Of a stretch of DNA of 64,000 nucleotides, positions 11,422 through 18,735 are shown in pieces. The stretch is taken from NCBI GenBank assembly GCA_024195265.1, contig JAJLRJ010000007.1:33009398-33073397 (forward strand), given 5' to 3'. The notes under the pieces were generated by a model. It was given only the letters and a program-made list of their open reading frames with translations. It was not told the DNA's origin and made no database searches. Each line of letters begins with the position of its first letter. The stretch's first letter is position 1. A program made the translations under genes and the position numbers. This DNA comes from Dendrophyllia cribrosa. Its lineage: Eukaryota > Cnidaria > Anthozoa > Scleractinia > Dendrophylliidae.

Positions 11422-11988
11422 ATGTCTGATTCCGAAGATGAAGACGAAGAAATAGATGACACTCCTGAAATTATTCAAGAAACATATACAACATGGCATG
11501 CTCACAAAAACCCCAGACTTGAACATTTCAAAGTTGTCATCCGAAAAAATCAGGGAAAGAACCAAATTCCACTCAAAGATCTCGAGTTTTATCAAAAGCA
11601 AATTCTCTCCCAAATTCCTCGTGACGAAATCACAAGAAAAAAAGTCAGGGAGTTTGTCAAAGCTTCCAAATGGACAAAAGTCAATGGCAACGAACATGAA
11701 ATTTTCAATCACATAACAAATCACGACGGGAATGACTATGAGCATCTGGAAAAGTTTCTCATTGACGATTTTAAATATTTCTCACTGACATATGACGATC
11801 TTCATCCAAACAAAAAAAAGTTTCTCAATTTCAATCAAGTTCTTTTCACCCTTCTGAAAAAGAATGGTTTCAACCCAAATGAAGATGATTTCAAACTGCT
11901 TATTCTTCCATCAAGAAGGGCAGAACAGGAAAAAATAATCCAAACCATCTTCAAAAAATTAAATTGGAAAGAAAATGGAAGCCAGTGA
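11422..11988 (+). CDS. Conserved-looking protein of unknown function, 188 aa
   Basis: The first ATG is at 11422; the frame upstream to 11404 has only a TTG. It starts with a very acidic stretch (SDSEDEDEEIDD). The C-terminal part has the pattern N-F-x-x-V-L-F...LLKKNGFNP...SRRAEQEKIIQTIFKKLNW. That spacing weakly recalls the C-terminal part of poxvirus VLTF3-like late transcription factors, but the zinc-binding region of that family is not visible, so I leave the function open. It is the first gene inside the left terminus, runs inward, and overlaps the next gene by 14 nt. Confidence 0.6.
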   Translation: MSDSEDEDEEIDDTPEIIQETYTTWHAHKNPRLEHFKVVIRKNQGKNQIPLKDLEFYQKQILSQIPRDEITRKKVREFVKASKWTKVNGNEHEIFNHITNHDGNDYEHLEKFLIDDFKYFSLTYDDLHPNKKKFLNFNQVLFTLLKKNGFNPNEDDFKLLILPSRRAEQEKIIQTIFKKLNWKENGSQ

Positions 11989-12238
11989 TCATGAAGATTG
12001 TCCCACATGCTCAGAGGAAGAAGAAAGGAGCGAAGATGAAACCCCAACAACATCTGACGAGGAATCCATTGTCTCTGATTCGGAGATGGAAGAAGAAGAA
12101 GAAATTGAACTCATCTATGAGTCAATAGTAAATCTCCAAGAGGAAAACAAGATTCTCAAAAATGAACTTCAAAAGCAAAGTTTCATCCTCTGGGAAATTC
12201 ACCGGGAATTGAAAGAAAGCGGTGTTATCAAATCTTGA
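11975..12238 (+). CDS. Acidic coiled-coil protein, 87 aa
   Basis: ATG at 11975, inside the end of the previous gene (stop 11986-11988). The N-terminal half has HEDCPTCSEEEE and long Glu/Ser/Asp runs. The C-terminal half is a leucine-heptad helix (IVNLQEENKILKNELQKQ), so a coiled coil is likely. No family recognised. It is co-directional with its neighbour and converges on the integrase gene 29 bp further on, so the pair probably forms one leftmost transcription unit. Confidence 0.55.
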   Translation: MEASDHEDCPTCSEEEERSEDETPTTSDEESIVSDSEMEEEEEIELIYESIVNLQEENKILKNELQKQSFILWEIHRELKESGVIKS

Positions 12239-12267
12239 ATATGAATGTTGAACATTCATATTCTACC

Positions 12268-13230
12268 TCAGAGATTTTCCACATCACTCAGTGGAACCCA
12301 GGAATTGAATTTATCGGGATATCCTTTCCATTTAACCAAGGCTTTCTTTTTCTTCTGGTCGCGGCGAATAACCTTTTCAATTCGAAACATATTTTGTGTT
12401 GTTCTTTGTAGCTCCGCCTCGTAAAATGATCCAGTTATTTTTTCTCCCAACAGATCGACTAACCTATACGTTACAGGATTTGTGTTCAATATTTCATCGA
12501 TAACAAATATCTCCTCTGTCCAGTTCGGGGTGAAACCTTTGTCGAATATCTTTCGCTTGTATTTTGATATTCTAACCCTGTCGTCAACTTTGAATTTTGC
12601 TGGGTTGTGTTTAGCATAAATCATGTTCCCATATAAATTAGCGAACACTTGTCTCTCATTTTTCTGTTTGCTCGCCTCTGCGGGTGACATCTTAATGCTT
12701 GAATGATAAGTGTTATTATATTGATTCACTAACCTGTCCAGTTTGTCAAAGAAAATTGTATTATTGTTAGCAGAAAACATCTTAAAGAGTTTCTCCTTCA
12801 TCGTCTTGTTCCAACGTTCAACCACAGATGACTTTTCTTCGTTTTCTGTAGTATACAATTTTATCCCATTCTTCTTCAGGAGATCCTTCATAGTTCCATT
12901 GAAAAATTCACTTCCTTTGTCTGTCCAAAGCATTTTCGGTTTTCGCGCCTTCGTGCCGAATATGGATCGGAAAGCATCGGCGACTGTTTGTCCTCGCTTG
13001 TCTTTCAGGGGGCGAATCCAACCGAACTTTGAGAAGACATCGATCACCATCAGGAGGTATCTTATTCCTTTGTTCCACTTTGAAAATCTCCCCATCTCGA
13101 CTAAAGCAGCCGCCCAGATGCTGTCAATCCCATATGCAATAACTCTTCTCTTTGGAAATCTTCTCCTTATTGGCTGGTGAAGTTCATTTGCCAGATTTTG
13201 AGTCCAGCCTTCACTCAAAATCTTTTCCCG
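12268..13230 (-). CDS. Polinton integrase (RVE core + chromodomain), probably expressed by -1 frameshift
   Basis: A retroviral-type integrase core (GIDSIWAAALVEM, LLMVIDVFSKFGW, LWTDKGSEF, NEEKSSVVERW) is followed by an SH3-like region and a C-terminal chromodomain (ALVKWKGYPDKFNSWVP). In this family the first catalytic Asp normally stands in W-x-A-D-L-V; here it is Ala (GCT, 13105-13107), while the second Asp (TDKG) and Glu (VVERW) remain. The frame has no ATG before MGRFSKWNK and no N-terminal domain of its own. It is entered in phase from the phospholipase frame by a -1 shift at A AAA AAC (13230-13236). Expected role: integration of the linear dsDNA; this copy is likely catalytically dead. 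Confidence 0.9.
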   Translation of the reverse strand, partial: REKILSEGWTQNLANELHQPIRRRFPKRRVIAYGIDSIWAAALVEMGRFSKWNKGIRYLLMVIDVFSKFGWIRPLKDKRGQTVADAFRSIFGTKARKPKMLWTDKGSEFFNGTMKDLLKKNGIKLYTTENEEKSSVVERWNKTMKEKLFKMFSANNNTIFFDKLDRLVNQYNNTYHSSIKMSPAEASKQKNERQVFANLYGNMIYAKHNPAKFKVDDRVRISKYKRKIFDKGFTPNWTEEIFVIDEILNTNPVTYRLVDLLGEKITGSFYEAELQRTTQNMFRIEKVIRRDQKKKKALVKWKGYPDKFNSWVPLSDVENL

Positions 13231-13236
13231 TTTTTT
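13193..13236 (-). promoter_or_regulatory. -1 ribosomal frameshift signal: A AAA AAC + 11-bp hairpin
   Basis: In the phospholipase frame the codons are CCA AAA AAC GGG AAA AGA TTT TGA, so the slippery heptamer A AAA AAC (13236-13230) is exactly in phase. Then comes a 6-nt spacer (GGGAAA) and a perfect 11-bp stem, AGATTTTGAGT (13223-13213) with ACTCAAAATCT (13203-13193), loop 9 nt. A -1 slip enters the integrase frame. The 0-frame stop TGA (13217-13215) lies inside the stem. All elements are visible in the sequence; use is inferred. Confidence 0.75.
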
Positions 13237-13874
13237 GGGAGACCGAGGCCCAGTTTTTGTTTTGCATCAATGGTGTTTCGTGCCAAAGCATGACCCCACT
13301 GTCTTTCTTTCCAGGGAATCGCATCCAAAGCGGCGACCATTCTCCTGTCTGCTTCATTTTTACATTTGCGTGGATTTGCTTCTTTTGCGCAAACTGAATA
13401 ATCCACATCATGTTGCATAGCAACTGCATCTGTTTTTCCTGTTGGTTGTTGCAGAATTTCAAGAATCTTTCCAGTTTCATCGAATCTGACTTGTTTTTCC
13501 AATGGGTTATACGGACCAGTGAAGTTATGTCCGGGAAGAGTGAATCCTTTTTTCGGTCTGGGAAGTTTTCCAATCAAGTTATGAACATCCAATCCACTTC
13601 CATCCAAATCAGCTCGATCTGTCTTATATTTTCTGTTTGGTCTTATCGCTGTTGACAGTTGATCCATCATATCGGAAGAGGTTTTGGCAAGAAATGGTTT
13701 CATCTTATCCAGGGCAAAATCCAATGCTTTTTTCTGAGTGTTTTTGTTTCGCAACAATTCACTTGCCCCATATCTCCCCATTTCAACTGTTTTCTTTCCC
13801 AACCATGGAATTGCATGAGCAAAACCAGTCAAAGCCAATTCTCCAATGCCCCCACCTTGTGGGGGCAGATTTAG
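13215..13874 (-). CDS. Phospholipase-A2-like virion protein
   Basis: The frame is open from CTA at 13874 to TGA at 13215 and has no ATG in its first 55 bp; the first ATG is MGRYGASELL, near 13781. The parvovirus-type PLA2 signature is present: calcium-loop-like LPGHNFTGPYNP (about 13538-13503) and catalytic-dyad-like QHDVDY (His-Asp near 13412-13407). In parvoviruses this domain breaches the endosome; in Polintons it is usually fused behind a DUF5679 zinc ribbon. Here the ribbon lies directly upstream in the +1-related frame and joins by a -1 frameshift signal (13847-13880). The C-terminus (GLGLPKNGKRF) overlaps the signal to integrase. Confidence 0.8.
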   Translation of the reverse strand, partial: LNLPPQGGGIGELALTGFAHAIPWLGKKTVEMGRYGASELLRNKNTQKKALDFALDKMKPFLAKTSSDMMDQLSTAIRPNRKYKTDRADLDGSGLDVHNLIGKLPRPKKGFTLPGHNFTGPYNPLEKQVRFDETGKILEILQQPTGKTDAVAMQHDVDYSVCAKEANPRKCKNEADRRMVAALDAIPWKERQWGHALARNTIDAKQKLGLGLPKNGKRF

Positions 13875-13880
13875 TTTCCC
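13847..13880 (-). promoter_or_regulatory. -1 ribosomal frameshift signal: G GGA AAC + 9-bp GC hairpin
   Basis: At the end of the zinc-ribbon frame the codons are CAG GGA AAC TAA. The heptamer G GGA AAC (13880-13874) is in phase. A 6-nt spacer (TAAATC) follows, then the perfect stem TGCCCCCAC (13867-13859), triloop AAG, GTGGGGGCA (13855-13847). A -1 slip enters the phospholipase frame and bypasses the stop immediately after the heptamer. Same heptamer class and spacing as retroviral gag-pro signals. Confidence 0.8.
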
Positions 13881-14020
13881 TGTTTCACGAACCTTGTTTT
13901 TTTAATTCCGCATGAAGCGCAATGACAGAAAAACATCTTTCTCCCATTTTTTGCAGTCATATATCCGGATGGTTCAACGCAACCAGTGACTCTTTTTTCT
14001 TTGACGCAATATGATTCCAT
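13871..14020 (-). CDS. DUF5679-type zinc ribbon, 49 aa
   Basis: ATG at 14020, two bases after the protease stop (14025-14023), and TAA at 13873-13871. It has MESYCVKEKRVTGC, then KNGRKMFFCHCASCG with a CxxC knuckle, then KKTRFVKQGN. In animal Polintons this small ribbon (DUF5679, name from recall) typically sits at the N-terminus of the phospholipase-like protein. Here it is a separate frame ending at a G GGA AAC frameshift signal that leads in phase into the phospholipase frame. Unshifted translation gives the free 49-residue ribbon; shifted translation gives the fusion. Confidence 0.75.
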   Translation of the reverse strand: MESYCVKEKRVTGCVEPSGYMTAKNGRKMFFCHCASCGIKKTRFVKQGN

Positions 14021-14022
14021 TT

Positions 14023-14466
14023 TTAATTGAAATAATCTTTTATGAATTTCTCATTTTGCATTGTATCAGTCAAACTGAAAGGCTGGAGAATATCATAGAA
14101 ATCTTTTTCCTGCGACCATTGATGCAGGAAATAAAGGCAATAATAACCGCAAAGAACACTGTTTATGTTTTGATACTGACTGCTGTTCCAAATTACAGGT
14201 TTGGAACTTTTGAATTCGAGAGGATAGCCCATGCCGAAACTATCAAAATACCACAAGAACTTTTTATCATGTGATGGGACGCAACAAACCCAATGAGTTC
14301 CTGCATTTTTGAGCGAATCAAGATTGATGATGCATGGGCTGTGTTTTTTGGGCATAGCTTCATCTCTTGCAAATATTCCTTTGAAATTGGGAATCCTCAG
14401 ATATTCAATCCAATTCAACAGATCAATATTTGACAGCGGTTTAATTACAAATTTAGGAGGCCTCAT
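14023..14466 (-). CDS. Adenain-like cysteine protease, 147 aa
   Basis: Start chosen at ATG 14466 (MRPPKFVIKP), whose ATGA overlaps the stop of the gene before. The adenovirus-protease layout is complete: GTHW (His58), YFDSFG (Asp75), Gln near 97-99 and LCGYYC (nucleophile Cys106), followed by LYFLHQW. Expected role is maturation cleavage of capsid and core precursors; it might also cut the frameshift fusion downstream, which is an inference. The frame stays open 46 codons upstream of the ATG, inside the core-protein gene, in the -1 register. Confidence 0.9.
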   Translation of the reverse strand: MRPPKFVIKPLSNIDLLNWIEYLRIPNFKGIFARDEAMPKKHSPCIINLDSLKNAGTHWVCCVPSHDKKFLWYFDSFGMGYPLEFKSSKPVIWNSSQYQNINSVLCGYYCLYFLHQWSQEKDFYDILQPFSLTDTMQNEKFIKDYFN

Positions 14467-15281
14467 AGAAGTGTTCCGAGAATTGGAATGCTGTTGAATG
14501 GACTTTTCGATCCTAACAGAAGCCCTTTGCCTTTTTTTGATTTTTTTTTTCCCATTCCAACAGGGTTTCCCCAACTTCCAATGAATGGAGGAGGTCTTGC
14601 CCAAGGAGTCCCCAATATTGGAGCTCCTTTTCCTTTTGGGCGTCCAACTCTTGGTGCGCCTTTCCCAAACAGGTTTTTCACCATGTCAAGAGCCAATGAG
14701 ATTCCAATACTTGCCAGAATAGTGCCAAGTGCTCCACCAGATTGTTTTGTGGTTGGTCTCATTACAACTTGTCCTCCTGATTGCAGGGCAATCAAAATAT
14801 CCTGTTTCTGTTTATTTGTCAACAAATGTTTATTGTCAATCAGTTTCTGAATTTTATCTTGGGGGATGAGAAACCCACCAATCTGACCGCCGCTTCCGCT
14901 TATCTTTTTAACTACTTGACTTGCTCCTTCACTCGCCAAACCAGCAAGTGCTGATAATCCCAGTGTTTTAGCCAGGGTTGGTGCAAGTGTTTTGGCTAGA
15001 GGTATAATAGCAGAAAATAGACTTCCACCTTGTTTCATTACTTTTCTGATTTGTGTTTTTGTTATCTTAATCTCAACTCCTTTTCCCAGAGATTTTGCTT
15101 TTGCGATTCTTTTAATTTGATTGGCTGTCAGCATCAGTTCATCATTTCCACTTGTTTGATTACTACCCAATCTCAGGGTAACAGGCTTGTTTGTTCTGAA
15201 TGCTCTTCCAAGCTTTTGTTTTTGCCCTTCAGACAAATTTACTTTGTATGGGTGATATGTTGTCATTTTTAATGATAACAT
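14463..15281 (-). CDS. Core/minor virion protein, pX-like
   Basis: 272 residues from ATG 15281, or 267 from ATG 15266 (MTTYHPYKVNL). The N-terminal domain has KVNLSEGQKQKLGRAF and NDELMLTANQIKRIAKA, a motif set repeatedly seen in Polinton structural proteins. The middle is hydrophobic and Gly/Ala-rich (LSALAGLASEGASQVV, GGALGTILASIGISLAL). The tail is strongly basic (GMGKKKSKKGKG). The combination suits a DNA-condensing or membrane-active minor capsid protein similar to adenovirus pX/pVI; function is inferred. Ends in an ATGA overlap with the protease. Confidence 0.7.
   Translation of the reverse strand: MLSLKMTTYHPYKVNLSEGQKQKLGRAFRTNKPVTLRLGSNQTSGNDELMLTANQIKRIAKAKSLGKGVEIKITKTQIRKVMKQGGSLFSAIIPLAKTLAPTLAKTLGLSALAGLASEGASQVVKKISGSGGQIGGFLIPQDKIQKLIDNKHLLTNKQKQDILIALQSGGQVVMRPTTKQSGGALGTILASIGISLALDMVKNLFGKGAPRVGRPKGKGAPILGTPWARPPPFIGSWGNPVGMGKKKSKKGKGLLLGSKSPFNSIPILGTLL
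14532..14550 (-). promoter_or_regulatory. A10 and A7 runs, candidate slippage region in core gene
   Basis: In the core-protein frame GGA AAA AAA AAA TCA AAA AAA GGC gives in-phase A AAA AAA heptamers. The -1 frame from here is open into the protease. I see no strong hairpin at the right spacing, so this is much weaker than the two signals downstream. Confidence 0.3.
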
Positions 15282-15460
15282 ATGTTTTAGACAATGACTA
15301 ATTCATTTCCGATTTTATCAATCTTCACTTCTTCCTCATAGAGAACCACTGCATGAACATTGAATGTTGCTGCTGCATTAGCACTCAGCGTATATCGAAA
15401 TATCAGCTGTTTGGGATCTCTTGTTGGTTTTTCAGCTTGATAAGTTAAGTCGAAATAAAC

Positions 15461-15469
15461 GAGACCATA
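15461..15469 (+). repeat. 9-bp target-site duplication, left (gagaccata)
   Basis: Identical to 16448-16456; flanks MITE copy 2. Confidence 0.95.
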
Positions 15470-16447
15470 AAAGGAGGATTTTTCAGGTATCCCATGATGC
15501 AACGCGAATGAACTATATTATCAACTGAAAATTGCGTGACCAGTCATTTGCCATGGAGTTGCTCGAAGCGAGCGCATCGTCCACTGCGTAGATTTTAGCA
15601 GTTAAACATATATCACATCGTCCAATCTGGCTTGTTGTAGGTTCCCAACGGTATTTAGTACATGTTTGCCTCCCCAAAAAGTAAAGAGAGCGGCGACTTT
15701 GTCTATTTCTGAACACGGACAAATTGAAAGGCATCGATGACAATTTAGACTTCGATTTCCGGATTTCCGGTAGATGAAAAAATATTTCCATCTTCCATAT
15801 CACTTGTTAAAACATGAACATCAAGCGATTTATTAGCTTCGAAGCGAAGGAAGGTGTCGATCATATGATTTGACCAAACTCGTAAAAGGAACTGCTGCAA
15901 TTGCACTAAATATGATTTTTCCTTCGACTATAAAAACCAAAACAAAGAATCTACGCGATCGAAGCGAATTTCAACAACGTTTTGGCGCCGATTTTGACCA
16001 AAATTCAATGGTCATAAATTCCTACAAAACGTGGGGACTTAAGGGGACCTTGTACTGCATTTAAAAGAGTCACTCTCCGGGCACTATCAGGCGTAATTAT
16101 ATGTTTATGTCCCCAGGATTAAAAACGAAACACGGCAAAACAGATCAAGGGTTAAAACACAACAAAGAAACAAAGCGGATCAGCCATGCACGCCACTCGA
16201 AACAAAGACAAAAATATTGCTATACATAGGCAAACAGGCTCGGATCAAATGATATCTAAGTAAACTTTAATGTATATAGAAACCAAATAACGATTTGAAT
16301 CACCTTTTATCGCGTTGGAAACGAAGAAAACCTCTCGCGAAGATCAGTAAAATTTCACCATGTGTACTCGCCATCGAAGGAAATTTGACACATCAGGATC
16401 GATAATTACGCGCTAGGCGTCATGGGATACCTGAAAAATCCTCCTTT
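15470..16447. mobile_element. Mutator-like MITE, copy 2 (978 bp), inside capsid gene
   Basis: Same terminal inverted repeats as copy 1 (aaaggaggatttttcaggta...) and a perfect 9-bp duplication gagaccata. Differs from 4540-5510 by a few substitutions and a 7-base gtctatt difference near 15700, so both inserted recently relative to each other. Confidence 0.95.
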
Positions 16448-17565
16448 GAGACCATAGAGTGATTGATAGTTCGCCAAATTCAACTGCGTCCCAGTGTTGA
16501 AGTCATTTTTTCTCATTGCATAAGCCATGACGTCATTGAACATTCTCACTTTCGATTCTGTGTCATAGTCAGTTTCAGGATAGAATGTTCCATTGCCATA
16601 TTCCAATCGACAAGTTGACAAGGCTGAGTTTGCGTCCAGTCTGAAAGTATTCATCAGATATGGTGAGTCTTCTGCAACATCATCATTGGGTGGAGCTGCT
16701 CCTTTCAACCAGATGAAAATACGCTTGACATTATCAATGGAAGGATTTATTTGAAAGTACCCTGATGATTGTGTTGGAGCTGATTTGGTATAAATCTCTC
16801 TCAGATATTTCCAGCGTGATTCTTTCAGGAATGAACTGACAAACTTGTCATAAAGAGAATCTTTTGGAGTCAATCTTGGCACCCAAAGCAAAAATCGATT
16901 CAGAACAACTCTTCCAGGATCTGTTCCATTTGCCATATGAATCAACTCATCATCCTGTTGAAGTTGAATTTCGAATTGCAGTTGCATTGGGACTAACAAT
17001 CTGTCGTCCAGTTCCTCGAAAAAGGAGAAACGATTCAGGGGGATAATTGTGTTGACATTTTTTGCTCCTCCAGTTCCATTGTCTCGAAGAGCTTGAGTTT
17101 GGATTCTTCTCGCTTCAAATCCTGTATTCGTATTAACAGTTGTTGCATTCACATCCAAATACCAGAAACTGTTTTTTGCGACTGATCTGCTGAAATCATC
17201 TGAGTATTCCAACAGATTTTTAACAAAAGTAATCTTATGCAGATTGCCAGGTTCATAAACAATCTTCCCTGCAGATCTGATGGTCATGTGTTTTATCAGG
17301 GAATGTGAGCCATTTATGACTGTTATCCTATCAGCAGCAGCATATCCAGCACCATCTGCTAATTTCTGGAGTTGAAATTGCACTTCAAAATAAGCGTTAT
17401 GCCAGTCATAAAACGCCGATCTGTCATTGATGGCGAATTTATAACCATTTTTTCCTTGTGCTTGCCCATTTGCTGGGGCTCTGATTGCGTCATCCAACTG
17501 AAATCTTACAAGTTCATTTCTTTGGAGATATCCATTCGATCGAAAAGCCATTTTGATAGATTATT

Positions 17566-17973
17566 TTAAATTCCTTGGCCACTGATCAGTCTATTCAGGA
17601 TGTCAGTTGCACTTTCTCTCTGTGGTTGTTTCACAGGGAGCGAAGCAGGGAGTGATTGTGGTTTTCGTCCTCGTTTCGCAGGACTCGCAGATGGTTTTCC
17701 AATCTTCATGTTTCCCAGTTTTTTCATAATCAAATCACCTGATTTTTCAACTGCTGCTTTGCCAAGTTTTTCTCCAGCGTGAGAAATTCCTGCGTCCAAT
17801 GCTTTTTTAGCAAATGGTTTCGCAACTTTCTTGGGAATTCCTTTCATGGCTGGTCCTGCCATCTTTTTCAGTGGTTTGAAGATGGAATCAAAAATGATAC
17901 CTGTTCCTTTGTGCTTATAAACAAACTTCCCCAGTTTGGGATGGTAATAACGAGAAAATTCATATGCTTTCAT
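17566..17973 (-). CDS. Basic virion protein, 135 aa
   Basis: ATG at 17973 overlaps the preceding stop by ATGA. It starts MKAYEFSRYYHPKLGKFVYKH, then Ala/Gly/Lys-rich helices (KKVAKPFAKKALDAG, GEKLGKAAVEKSGDLIMKKLG) and a Pro/Arg/Lys-rich tail (AKRGRKPQSLP). The style matches the small basic core or minor capsid proteins that sit between minor and major capsid genes in Polintons. DNA packaging is a reasonable guess. The 14-bp gap to the capsid gene suggests co-transcription. Confidence 0.65.
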   Translation of the reverse strand: MKAYEFSRYYHPKLGKFVYKHKGTGIIFDSIFKPLKKMAGPAMKGIPKKVAKPFAKKALDAGISHAGEKLGKAAVEKSGDLIMKKLGNMKIGKPSASPAKRGRKPQSLPASLPVKQPQRESATDILNRLISGQGI

Positions 17974-18734
17974 TTTATAGTCTTTTTTTTTAATATCAAC
18001 GAGAATGCTGTGTCTGCCCCATTCAAGTTGACAATTCTTCTTTTCCCATCTGTGATATAGATCCGAATGGAGCTTATTGTGTTTTTATTCACAGGGCAGA
18101 ATGCTATTTTTATGGGTTCACGCTCAAAACTATATGATACCTGCAGAACAGATGTGGAAAAGGAATAGATGATATCAGTCTCTTCCCCATCCACAAGTGA
18201 GTCATTTGTCAAATCACAATGAATGTTCAACATATCAGTATCTTGCCTCAAATTAGGAACTTTAGGGCCAACATTAACTTTCTCCTTCAGAATCTTTTTA
18301 TCAAACCCCACAAGATCCCCAAAATTCGATTGGGTGAAATCCAGTTGATAATTTTCAGCCAGTGTTATTGTCACTCTGAAAGTTTCATTGCTGAAAGCAA
18401 GATTGATTGGAAAAACATCTTCTTTTCCATCGGATTTCACCACTGTTGCTTCCTGGATGAAATCATTTATCCCAGAATACTCCCAAACTCCAGCAGGAAA
18501 AGCAATATCGGAAAATGTTTTCCCACCATCAGAGGAAAACCTGATCAGTTGATTTTCATATTGAGGATTGATGTTATACCACGTAAAACTCATATTGATA
18601 ATTCGTTTCAACCCAACAACATATTGTTCATTCTGATCAAGAATAATTGGCTTATTAAATTTTGTTGTGAAATTTGCAGGTTTGTTTTGTCTGTTCTTAA
18701 CGGCGTAAGATGATAAAACAATTTCTCTTTCCAT
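17970..18734 (-). CDS. Minor capsid (penton-like) protein, 254 aa
   Basis: Start set at ATG 18734 (MEREIVLSSYAVKN); an upstream in-frame ATG at 18770 would overlap the previous gene. One base separates it from the previous stop (TAA-A-ATG). It is beta-rich with NRQNKPANFTTKFNKPIIL, NEQYVVGLKRIINMSFTWYNI and a C-terminal KRRIVNLNGADTAFSL; this organisation matches the Polinton minor (single-jelly-roll, penton) capsid protein, which normally accompanies the major capsid gene. Intact here. Confidence 0.75.
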   Translation of the reverse strand: MEREIVLSSYAVKNRQNKPANFTTKFNKPIILDQNEQYVVGLKRIINMSFTWYNINPQYENQLIRFSSDGGKTFSDIAFPAGVWEYSGINDFIQEATVVKSDGKEDVFPINLAFSNETFRVTITLAENYQLDFTQSNFGDLVGFDKKILKEKVNVGPKVPNLRQDTDMLNIHCDLTNDSLVDGEETDIIYSFSTSVLQVSYSFEREPIKIAFCPVNKNTISSIRIYITDGKRRIVNLNGADTAFSLILKKKTIK

Positions 18735-18735
18735 T

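Larger units (their letters stand above)
15287..17551 (-). pseudogene. Major capsid protein gene interrupted by a MITE
   Basis: ATG at 17551 (MAFRSNGYLQRNELVRFQLDD start region). 368 codons are uninterrupted to 16448, then the 978-bp MITE (15470-16447), then the last 57 codons to TAA at 15289-15287. The frame is kept across the insertion because the 9-bp target duplication encodes three codons (Tyr-Gly-Leu) on both sides. Text such as LIKHMTIRSAGKIVYEP, LVPMQLQFEIQLQQDDE and RRIQTQAL fits double-jelly-roll capsid proteins of Polintons. About 425 residues before insertion. As it stands the protein would end within the MITE at 16406, losing the final strands. Confidence 0.85.

Noticed and set aside
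13211..13573. Third minus-strand frame overlapping the phospholipase and integrase junction
   Set aside because: No domain, and it ends exactly in the overlap; the two real frames explain the region and the frameshift signal does not lead into it.
12743..13915. Plus-strand frames opposite integrase and phospholipase
   Set aside because: Antisense shadows of strongly supported genes.
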